Assembly: GCA_012514775.1 (NCBI GenBank)
Contig: JAAYZQ010000057.1
Span: 1 to 11,401 of the forward strand
Direction of reading: 5' to 3'
Length of the DNA: 11,401 bases
Source of the DNA: Anaerolineaceae bacterium
GTDB lineage: Bacteria; Chloroflexota; Anaerolineae; JAAYZQ01
A program made the position numbers and the translations under genes. Of the stretch, positions 5,833-11,401 are shown one piece after another. Each line of letters begins with the position of its first letter. The stretch's first letter is position 1. The notes below the pieces were generated by a model, which had not been told where the DNA came from, did no database searches, and worked only from the letters and a program-made list of their open reading frames with translations.

Positions 5833-6170
5833 GCTCTGTGTTCCAGGAGATCGGATTCCCGATCATTGACACCTCGCTGCCCGGCCTCAACCGCGTTCGC
5901 CGGCCCATGGCCAGCGACGAGCCAGGAGGTCAGGGCTCGATTTGCTTGCCGGCACTTCGAACCGGCCGCTCGTTGGCTGCGCAGCGATGCGCCTGGTGGC
6001 GGGAACCCAATCTGGTACACGTCTCTGGCCCTGGCGCATGTGCGCGGGCCGGGGCGCGGTGGCCCAAAGAAGGGGAGCTCGACTCCTTCCTGGAAGGGAA
6101 CAGGCAGGCGGCGGGCTTTTTTGATTTCCGGAATGCAGCGCGGAACAGCTTATGGAGGAGTGGTGCGTCA
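5833..6170 (+). promoter_or_regulatory. Long structured 5' leader of the S1 gene (or an RNA gene in it)
   Basis: About 338 nt lie between the promoter and the S1 start, with no plausible protein. A closing helix can be drawn at the very 5' end: CTGT (5836-5839) with ACAG (6100-6103) and TTCCAGGA (5841-5848) with TCCTGGAA (6088-6095). Inside are GATCGG/CCGATC (5849-5864), CGAGCC/GGCTCG (5918-5939), GCCGG/CCGGC (5948-5966) and GGCCC-GCGC/GCGC-GGGCC (6027-6050). A T6 run (6116-6121) follows the domain, but I see no strong stem directly before it. ACTCCT (6082-6087) could pair with AGGAGT (6156-6161) in the ribosome binding site. Chance pairing is a concern at this GC content. An autoregulatory leader is plausible for S1; no known riboswitch was recognised. 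Confidence 0.4.
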
Positions 6171-8108
6171 ATGGATGCAGAATACACAGTGGCAGGCGAA
6201 CAGGTCCCTGCTGAGGAAACGGCCCCGGTAACGAACGTTGAGGAACCCGAGGTCCAGGCCGTGGACCAAGGCGGTGAAGAGACGGCCAAGGCCGAAACCG
6301 AGGGCGGCGGCGAGGCGGCGCCCGTCGTAGACCAGGCGAGCACCGTCGACGAGGAGAGCGAGGGTGGAGGCGAGATGGCGTCCGTCGTAGACCAGGCGGG
6401 CACCGTCGACGCGGAGAGCGAGGACGGCGGCGAGACGGCGCCCGTCGTATACCAGGCGAGCACCGTCGACGAGGAGAGCGAGGATGGCGGCGAGACGGCG
6501 TCCGTCGTATACCAGGCGGGCACCGTCGACGAGGAGGGCCAGGGTGGAGGCGAGATGGCCGACCTGGCCATGGAAGACTGGGATTATCAGCGCCCTCGCC
6601 GAGGGGAGGTGCGCGATGGCACGATCCTCGCCATCCGTGACCAGGAGATTATTGTGGACGTCGGCGCCAAGCGCGACGGCATCGTCCCCTACGCTGACCT
6701 CCAGCGCATGGATCCAGAGGCTATCCAGCAGTTAAAGGTAGGCGATTCGGTGCCCGTCTATGTCCTCCGTCCCGAGGACCAAGAGGGCAACCTTCTGGTC
6801 TCGCTCTACCTGGCCCGGCAGTCGGCTGCCTGGAAGCGGGCCCAAGAGCTGGCCGAAAGCGGCGAGGTCTGGGAAGCCGAGGTTGAGGGCTATAACAAGG
6901 GCGGACTCGTCGTGCCCATCGGTGAGGTGCGGGGTTTTATTCCCGCCTCCCAGATACCGGGCTTTCCCATGGGCATGAGCCAGGAGGATCGCCTTGCCCG
7001 CCTCTCGAAACTCGTGGGTGAGAAGCTGCACGTCAAGGTCATCGAGATTAACCGCCGCAAGAGGCGCCTGATCCTTTCGGCCCAGGCAGCGCAGAAGCAA
7101 TGGCGCCAGCGACAACGCGAGCGCCTTCTGGAAGAGTTGCGCGAGGGCGAGGTGCGCAAGGGCATGGTCAGCAGCTTGGCCAGCTTTGGCGCCTTTGTCG
7201 ACCTGGGCGGGGCCGATGGCCTGGTTCACCTCTCGGAGTTGAGCTGGCGCCGCGTGCGCCATCCCAAGGAGGTGGTCAAGGTCGGCCAGGAGGTCGAGGT
7301 TTTCGTCCTGCGCCTGGACGAGGAACGGAACCGCATCGCCCTGAGCCTGAAACGCCTGGAGCCCGAGCCCTGGGCCCTGGTGGAAGACAAGTACGAGCTG
7401 GGCCAGTTGGTCGAGGGTGTGGTCACCAACGTCGTCGACTTTGGTGCCTTTGCCGAGATCGACGAGGGCATCGAGGGCCTCATCCACGTCTCGGAGCTGG
7501 CCGACGCTCCCATCTCGCACCCGAAAGAGGTGGTGAAAAAGGGCGATCTACTGCTGCTGCGCATCATCCGCATCGATGCGCGCCGCAAGCGCCTTGGATT
7601 GTCCCTCAAGCGCGTCCTCGAGGCCGAGTGGGCCGAGTGGGCAGCTCGCCTGGCGCCTCCCCGGGAAGAAGAGGCCCAGGCGGCAGAGCCCGAAGAGCCG
7701 TCCGAGGTCGAGGGCCAGGAAGAAGAGATGGCGGTGTCTGCCGCCCCGGCAGGGGAAGAAGAGATTACACCGGTTGCCGTCTCCGATGACCAGGCCGAGG
7801 TAGAGGTCCCGGAGGCCGAAGCAGAGGTGGAGGCGCCGGAGGTCGAGGCCGAGGTAGAGGTTCCGGAGGCCGAAGCAGAGGTAGAGGCGCCGGAGGTCGA
7901 GGCCGAGGCAGAGGTCCTGGCGGCCGAAGCAGAGGTAGATGCGCCGGAGGTCGAGGCTGAGGTAGAAGTCCCGGAGGCCGAGGTAGAAGTGCCGGAGGCC
8001 GAAGCAGAGGTAGAGGCGCCGGAGGTTGAGGCCGAGGTAGTAGAGGCGGAGACGGAGCCGGACGACCTCGAGGAGACGGACGAGGAACCCGAGTTTGCCG
8101 TGGTGTAG
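6171..8108 (+). CDS. rpsA: 30S ribosomal protein S1, four S1 domains with acidic repeat tails
   Basis: A 645-residue RNA-binding protein that should help the 30S subunit capture mRNA. Residues 1-140 are acidic and low-complexity, with a 20-residue tandem repeat at about 44-129. Four S1 (OB-fold) domains follow at about 144-212, 230-303, 325-397 and 410-482. Domains 3 and 4 carry the best consensus (SFGAFVDLGGADGLVHLSEL and DFGAFAEIDEGIEGLIHVSEL, then HPKEVV and RIALSLKRL or KRLGLSLKRV). Residues about 500-645 form a very acidic tail with 9-residue EVE(A/V)PE(A/V)EA repeats. ATG 6171 is chosen because GGAGGAG (6154-6160) precedes it and the sequence further upstream does not read like protein. 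Chloroflexota S1 proteins often have four domains rather than the six of E. coli. The function is secure for the core; the tails have no assigned role. Confidence 0.92.
   Translation: MDAEYTVAGEQVPAEETAPVTNVEEPEVQAVDQGGEETAKAETEGGGEAAPVVDQASTVDEESEGGGEMASVVDQAGTVDAESEDGGETAPVVYQASTVDEESEDGGETASVVYQAGTVDEEGQGGGEMADLAMEDWDYQRPRRGEVRDGTILAIRDQEIIVDVGAKRDGIVPYADLQRMDPEAIQQLKVGDSVPVYVLRPEDQEGNLLVSLYLARQSAAWKRAQELAESGEVWEAEVEGYNKGGLVVPIGEVRGFIPASQIPGFPMGMSQEDRLARLSKLVGEKLHVKVIEINRRKRRLILSAQAAQKQWRQRQRERLLEELREGEVRKGMVSSLASFGAFVDLGGADGLVHLSELSWRRVRHPKEVVKVGQEVEVFVLRLDEERNRIALSLKRLEPEPWALVEDKYELGQLVEGVVTNVVDFGAFAEIDEGIEGLIHVSELADAPISHPKEVVKKGDLLLLRIIRIDARRKRLGLSLKRVLEAEWAEWAARLAPPREEEAQAAEPEEPSEVEGQEEEMAVSAAPAGEEEITPVAVSDDQAEVEVPEAEAEVEAPEVEAEVEVPEAEAEVEAPEVEAEAEVLAAEAEVDAPEVEAEVEVPEAEVEVPEAEAEVEAPEVEAEVVEAETEPDDLEETDEEPEFAVV
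6301..6559 (+). repeat. 60-bp tandem repeat in the S1 N-terminus
   Basis: Four 60-bp copies start at 6301, 6361, 6421 and 6481, with a 19-bp fifth fragment at 6541. Each encodes 20 residues around VV(D/Y)QA(S/G)TVDEESE. Copies 1 and 3 share CCCGTC and GGCGAG, copies 2 and 4 share TCCGTC and GGCGGG, pointing to duplication of a 120-bp dimer. The repeat is in frame and uninterrupted. Confidence 0.93.
7795..8043 (+). repeat. 27/54-bp tandem repeats in the S1 C-terminus
   Basis: A 54-bp unit starting at 7804 (EVPEAEAEVEAPEVEAEV) recurs at 7858 and then in diverged copies to about 8043. Each unit is two 9-residue halves of the form EVE(V/A)PE(A/V)EA. One copy near 7980 is shortened, giving EVEVPEAEVEVPEAEA. 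Nearly every second residue is Glu, so the tail is strongly negative. Confidence 0.9.
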
Positions 8109-8213
8109 ACCTAGACCCCTCACACGAGATTGCCAGGATTTCTGGAAGGCACCTGGGAGCCATAGAGGTGCCCTCGCACCGCGAGAGCGTGCTATTAACG
8201 GCTGGTTTGATGT

Positions 8214-8235
8214 CTGCCGGCCAGCCAGCCGGCAG
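8214..8235 (+). other. Hairpin before the DksA/TraR-type gene
   Basis: CTGCCGGC (8214-8221) and GCCGGCAG (8228-8235) form a perfect 8-bp GC-rich stem with hexaloop CAGCCA, 18 nt before the ATG at 8254. No T run follows, so it is a poor terminator. It may shape the ribosome binding region or mark the 3' end of the S1 mRNA. Confidence 0.5.
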
Positions 8236-8253
8236 GGAAGTGAAGAACCGAGC

Positions 8254-8580
8254 ATGACTGCCACTCAAACTGAATTGAGACAGCGCCTGGAAGAACGGTT
8301 GGCTGAAACGCTGGCCGAACTCGCGCGCCTCGAGGAGCGCCTCGAGGGCAAGGGCGATTACGGCCTGGGTAAGGGCGACCCGAGCATCTACGAGTGGGAG
8401 ATGTGCCTGGCCTTAAAGCAGCGGGCGGAACACCAGGCTCGCTCCCTCGAAGCGGCCTTGCGCAAGGCCGAAGAGGGCGATTACGGCATTTGTGAAAAAT
8501 GCGGCAAGCCGATTGATCCCGCGCGCCTGGAGATCGTGCCCGATACCAGGCGCTGCGTCCAATGCGCGCAAAAGAGATAG
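8254..8580 (+). CDS. TraR/DksA-type zinc-finger protein
   Basis: A 108-residue protein: a coiled-coil N-terminal half (about 4-75) followed by a C4 zinc finger, C80, C83, C101 and C104 (CEKCGKPIDPARLEIVPDTRRCVQC), spaced CxxC-x17-CxxC as in DksA/TraR. DksA proteins enter the RNA polymerase secondary channel and tune initiation. The coiled-coil tip here (GKGDYGLGKGDPSIYEWEM) lacks a clear DxxDxA motif, and the protein is shorter than E. coli DksA (151 residues), so it resembles the YteA/YbiI-like branch and may not work with ppGpp. The ATG at 8254 has a weak site (GAAGTGAAGAA). A faint -10-like TATTAA is at 8193-8198; otherwise it may be read from the S1 operon. A terminator follows 21 bp after the stop. 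Confidence 0.9.
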   Translation: MTATQTELRQRLEERLAETLAELARLEERLEGKGDYGLGKGDPSIYEWEMCLALKQRAEHQARSLEAALRKAEEGDYGICEKCGKPIDPARLEIVPDTRRCVQCAQKR

Positions 8581-8601
8581 CGCCACTCGACCAAGGCAAT
8601 G

Positions 8602-8639
8602 CCGCCTGGGAAACCAATTCCCAGGCGGTATTTTGTTTT
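8602..8639 (+). terminator. Intrinsic terminator between the DksA-type gene and glgP
   Basis: CCGCCTGGGAA (8602-8612) pairs with TTCCCAGGCGG (8618-8628): 11 perfect pairs, loop ACCAA, then TATTTTGTTTT (8629-8639). It ends 34 bp before the glgP start codon, with no recognisable promoter in between. Confidence 0.95.
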
Positions 8640-8673
8640 GCCCCGACAAGTCCGTTTTCCTACAGGAGGTAAC

Positions 8674-10794
8674 ATGCTCAAGCTCGTACCCATCCCCGAG
8701 CGCATCGGGCGCCTTCCGGACCTGGCCGGCAACCTGTGGTGGAGCTGGCACATGCCCGCCCGCCAGCTTTTCAAGGCGGTCAGCTATCCCCTCTGGAGGA
8801 GCACGCGCCACAATCCCTGGTCGATGCTCCAGTTGGTGAATCCCGAGCGGTTGCAGCGCCTGATCCAGAACGAGGAGTTCCTGGCACTTTACGACTCGGT
8901 CGTGCAGGCCTACGACCGGGACATGGCCGACGGCCACCTCTGGTTCTCCCAGAACTATTCCGAGCTCCGGCGCCCGGTGGCCTATTTCTCCGCGGAGTTC
9001 GGAATCCATGGCTCGCTGCCTATCTATTCTGGGGGTCTCGGTGTGCTCTCGGGCGACCACTGCAAGGAGGCGAGTGACCTGGGCCTGCCCCTGGTGGGTG
9101 TGGGCTTTATCTATCCCCAGGGCTACTTCCGCCAGCAGATCCCGCCCGATGGCTGGCAGGCAGCCGTCTATGACACCCTGGACATGGACAAGGTGCCCCT
9201 CCGCCCCGTCCTCGACGGGCAGGGCAACCGCCTCCTGGTATCCGTCACCGTGCGGGGCGCGCTCCTCCACCTCCAGGTGTGGCAGGTGCAGGCCGGGCGC
9301 GTGAGCCTCTATCTCATGGACAGCAACGTGCCCCAGAACTCGCCCTGGGATCGCGACCTTTCGGCCCGCCTCTACGGTGGCGACCAGGAGACGCGCGTCC
9401 GCCAGGAGATGGTCCTCGGACTGGGAGGCGTCCGCGTGCTCCGGGCCCTGAACATCGACCCCGCCGCCTGGCATATGAACGAGGGCCATTCAGCCTTTCT
9501 CGTCCTCGAGCGGCTGCGGGAGCTGGCCCAGGCCGGCCATCCATTCCACGAGGCCGTGGAGAAGGTGCGCCAGAGCACGGTCTTTACCACCCACACCCCG
9601 GTCCCCGCCGGGCACGACGCGTTTCCTTTCCATCTCATGGACGAGTATTTCGGGCGCTTCTGGCAAGAGCTTGGCATCAGCCGCGAGGAGTTCATGAGGC
9701 TGGGTGAGTACCAGGACCGCTTTAACATGACGGTCCTCGCCCTGCGCCTTTCCAACTGGCGCAACGGGGTGAGCCAGCTCCACGGCGAGGTGTCGCGCCG
9801 CATGTGGCAGCCCGTCTGGCCCGACCGCCCCGCCGAAGAGGTGCCCATCAGCGCCATCACCAATGGCGCCCACGTGCCGAGCTGGGTGTCCACCCGCATC
9901 AAGGATGTGCTGGCCGAGCACGTGGCCGAGGACTGGGAAGAGCGCCACGACGAGCCCGAACTGTGGGATCGCCTGGGGGAGATACCCAACGAGGTGCTGT
10001 GGGAAACGCACCGGGAGCTCAAGGCCAAGCTCCTGGCCTTTGCCGACCAGCGCATTCGCGCGAGCTGGCGTGCCGGGTCCATGGATGCCAGCCAGGTTCT
10101 CTCCTCGGGGGCTCTCCTGGAGCCCGACGTCCTGACCATCGGCTTTGCCCGGCGGTTCGCCACCTACAAGCGGGCCACGCTGATCTTTCGCGACCTGCGC
10201 CGCCTGCAAGCCATCCTCCACGCCGAACGCCAGCCGGTCCAGATCATCTTTGCCGGCAAGGCGCACCCCGCCGACGCCGGGGGCAAGGAGTTTATCCAGG
10301 ATGTGTACAAGTTTGCCCAGGATCCGCAGATGGGCGGCCGGGTGGCCTTTATCGAGGATTATGACCTGCACGTTGCCCACTTTCTCGTCCAGGGCGTCGA
10401 CGTCTGGCTGAACAACCCCCGGCGCCCCAACGAGGCCAGCGGCACCAGCGGTATGAAGGCGGCCATGAATGGGGTGCCCAACCTCAGCGTCCTCGACGGC
10501 TGGTGGCCCGAGTCGTACCACCCGCCGCAGGACGGCCGGCCGGCCAACGGCTGGGCCTTTGGCGACGTCCAGTACGCCGACTGGGATGCCCAGGACGAGG
10601 CCGACAGCCAGGCCCTCTATCGCATCCTGGAGAGCCAGGTCGTGCCGCTCTACTACGACCGCGATGCCAGGGGTGTGCCCCACGGGTGGGTTGAGGTCAT
10701 GAAAGAGGCCATGCGCACCAGCCTGGCCGACTTTTCCATGCGCCGCATGGTCAAGCAGTACGTCCGCGAGCTCTACGTGCCCGCCATGGGTTGA
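8674..10794 (+). CDS. glgP: Alpha-glucan (glycogen/maltodextrin) phosphorylase, GT35
   Basis: A 706-residue cytosolic enzyme that releases glucose 1-phosphate from alpha-1,4-glucan using phosphate and a PLP cofactor. An N-terminal DUF3417 segment (about 8-110, PDLAGNLWWSWHMPARQLF) leads into AYFSAEFGIHGSLPIYSGGL from residue 103. Further motifs are MNEGHSAF, THTPVPAGH (306-314), GFARRFATYKRATL (490-503) and the PLP-lysine motif SGTSGMKAAMNG with Lys595. It belongs to the alpha-glucan phosphorylase group found in archaea and actinobacteria, and is at the short end for that group (many are about 850). Start ATG 8674 follows AGGAGGT by 3 nt. It has no visible promoter of its own: the sequence just upstream is the terminator at 8602-8639, so expression may depend on read-through. 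Confidence 0.95.
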   Translation: MLKLVPIPERIGRLPDLAGNLWWSWHMPARQLFKAVSYPLWRSTRHNPWSMLQLVNPERLQRLIQNEEFLALYDSVVQAYDRDMADGHLWFSQNYSELRRPVAYFSAEFGIHGSLPIYSGGLGVLSGDHCKEASDLGLPLVGVGFIYPQGYFRQQIPPDGWQAAVYDTLDMDKVPLRPVLDGQGNRLLVSVTVRGALLHLQVWQVQAGRVSLYLMDSNVPQNSPWDRDLSARLYGGDQETRVRQEMVLGLGGVRVLRALNIDPAAWHMNEGHSAFLVLERLRELAQAGHPFHEAVEKVRQSTVFTTHTPVPAGHDAFPFHLMDEYFGRFWQELGISREEFMRLGEYQDRFNMTVLALRLSNWRNGVSQLHGEVSRRMWQPVWPDRPAEEVPISAITNGAHVPSWVSTRIKDVLAEHVAEDWEERHDEPELWDRLGEIPNEVLWETHRELKAKLLAFADQRIRASWRAGSMDASQVLSSGALLEPDVLTIGFARRFATYKRATLIFRDLRRLQAILHAERQPVQIIFAGKAHPADAGGKEFIQDVYKFAQDPQMGGRVAFIEDYDLHVAHFLVQGVDVWLNNPRRPNEASGTSGMKAAMNGVPNLSVLDGWWPESYHPPQDGRPANGWAFGDVQYADWDAQDEADSQALYRILESQVVPLYYDRDARGVPHGWVEVMKEAMRTSLADFSMRRMVKQYVRELYVPAMG

Positions 10795-10800
10795 GCTGCC

Positions 10801-10828
10801 GATCCGGGCCTCTGCGGAGGCCCGGATC
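10801..10828 (+). terminator. cUNCGg-capped hairpin after glgP
   Basis: GATCCGGGCCTC (10801-10812) and GAGGCCCGGATC (10817-10828) form 12 perfect pairs closed by a TGCG tetraloop, the extra-stable C(UNCG)G type. It starts 6 bp after the glgP stop. There is no T tract, so it may be a U-poor terminator or a 3'-end stabiliser. Being palindromic it would also form on a minus-strand RNA. Confidence 0.65.
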
Positions 10829-10858
10829 AGGCCACAGCCTCAAAACGCCAAAATACTT

Positions 10859-10887
10859 TTGACGAAACAGACCCGCTATGTTATACT
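10859..10887 (+). promoter_or_regulatory. Promoter of the threonine dehydrogenase gene
   Basis: TTGACG (10859-10864) and TATACT (10882-10887) are spaced by 17 bp, each box one mismatch from consensus. The start is expected near 10894, giving a leader of about 93 nt. No riboswitch or leader peptide was recognised in it. Confidence 0.82.
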
Positions 10888-10986
10888 CGGTTCCGCGACG
10901 AACTCGGAGACGGCCGGACGCTGTCGCCATCGCGCAGCGCCGGCGCCGTGTTCCTGTCCATCATCAGGAGGAGGGAAAGCCTTTCT

Positions 10987-11401
10987 ATGGCAGAGAGAGG
11001 AGATATGAAGCGTATCCTCGTCACAGGCGCCGTTGGCCAGATCGGATCCGAGTTGACCGTGGAGCTGCGCCGCCGCTATGGCGTGGGCAACGTCGTGGCC
11101 GCCGGGCACCGGACCCGGCCCGGCGCCGTGTTGTGTGAAGGCCCCTTCGAGTACATCGACGTCGCGCGTCGCGAGAGCATCGAAGAGGTCGTGAACAGGT
11201 ACGACATCGACACTATCTATCACATGGCTGCCATCCTCTCTGCCGTGGGCGAAGCCAAGCCGCACCTGGCCTGGGATGTCAACATGAACGGCCTCTACAA
11301 CATCCTGGAGGTGGCCCGCGAGCGCAAAATGGCGCGCGTGTTCTGTCCCAGCTCCATCGCCGTCTTTGGCCCCGACACGCCCCGGGAGAACACACCGCAA
11401 G
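10987..11401 (+). CDS. L-threonine 3-dehydrogenase, SDR/epimerase type (5' part)
   Basis: The first 138 codons of a gene running off the right edge. The NAD-binding Rossmann start is KRILVTGAVGQIGSEL, with GxxGxxG at residues 14-20. DTIYHMAAILSAVGE, then PHLAWDVNMNGLYNILEVA, and SSIAVFGPDTPRENTPQ (from S122) are the wording typical of the short-chain, UDP-galactose-epimerase-like L-threonine dehydrogenases, which oxidise threonine to 2-amino-3-ketobutyrate. The catalytic Tyr and Lys lie beyond the window. The start is ATG 10987, 11 nt after AGGAGGAGGG (10966-10975). ATG 11005 is the alternative and gives the more usual N-terminus, but its AGGAG is only 2 nt away. A general NAD-dependent sugar epimerase is less likely. 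Confidence 0.87.
   Translation, partial: MAERGDMKRILVTGAVGQIGSELTVELRRRYGVGNVVAAGHRTRPGAVLCEGPFEYIDVARRESIEEVVNRYDIDTIYHMAAILSAVGEAKPHLAWDVNMNGLYNILEVARERKMARVFCPSSIAVFGPDTPRENTPQ

Noticed and set aside
5921..5936. Cobalamin riboswitch B12 box (GCCAGGAG present)
   Set aside because: Only the first 8 bases fit; the following ACCTGCC and the upstream conserved core are missing, and the downstream gene is S1, not a B12 gene.
6104..6121. Intrinsic terminator at the T6 run before S1
   Set aside because: The G-rich stretch before the T run lacks a convincing complementary arm nearby; only GCCC at 6062-6065 could pair, too weak and distant to call.
5838..6170. N-terminal extension of S1 by 111 residues
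   Set aside because: The extra sequence is rich in Arg, Trp and Cys, unlike the acidic S1 end, and ATG 6171 has GGAGGAG in front of it.
7795..8043. CRISPR-like or mobile repeat
   Set aside because: The repeats are contiguous, in frame and without spacers, so they are coding tandem repeats.
9490..10683. 397-codon minus-strand open frame
   Set aside because: It is antisense to glgP, which has all motifs of the family; no ribosome binding site or promoter supports it.

Overview
The window is GC-rich bacterial DNA. It is most likely from the Chloroflexota, probably Anaerolineae-like. That placement is an inference from gene content and protein style: a PdtaS/PdtaR-type kinase and ANTAR regulator pair, a LysM-LCP envelope protein with long Thr/Pro linkers, a ribosomal S1 protein with a Glu/Val/Pro repeat tail, a DUF3417-type glucan phosphorylase and an SDR-type threonine dehydrogenase. 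Nothing here looks phage- or transposon-derived. No insertion sequence, CRISPR array or origin was seen.

Layout. At the left edge (1-131, minus) is the start of a secreted protein. A sigma70-type promoter (330-358) drives tRNA-Pro(GGG) at 389-465, which is followed by a terminator-like hairpin. Next come a cytosolic-type sensor kinase (622-2103) and, 10 bp later, its ANTAR response regulator (2114-2716). Positions 2717-3001 hold no credible protein but are densely structured. They contain a perfect-hexaloop hairpin, a long-stem pseudoknot (9 bp and 12 bp interleaved helices around an inner hairpin), a second hexaloop hairpin and a strong intrinsic terminator. This is the best candidate in the window for an undescribed RNA.

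On the minus strand are an LCP-family cell-wall glycopolymer ligase with a LysM domain (3002-4738) and trmD (4893-5678), each with its own good promoter. Divergently, an exact-consensus promoter (TTGACA-17-TATAAT) opens a roughly 338-nt structured leader in front of a four-domain S1 protein (6171-8108). That protein has two different tandem-repeat regions in its acidic ends. A short DksA/TraR-type zinc protein follows (8254-8580) and closes with a textbook terminator, which sits only 34 bp before the start of an alpha-glucan phosphorylase gene (8674-10794). After a cUNCGg-capped hairpin and another strong promoter, the window ends inside a gene for an SDR-family L-threonine 3-dehydrogenase (10987 onward).

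How the parts relate. tRNA-Pro(GGG), TrmD and S1 belong to translation; tRNA-Pro(GGG) has G36-G37, the type of site TrmD methylates. The PdtaS/PdtaR pair should act by RNA binding and antitermination, and it lies immediately upstream of the unexplained structured RNA. The two metabolic genes (glycogen breakdown, threonine oxidation) are separately transcribed units.
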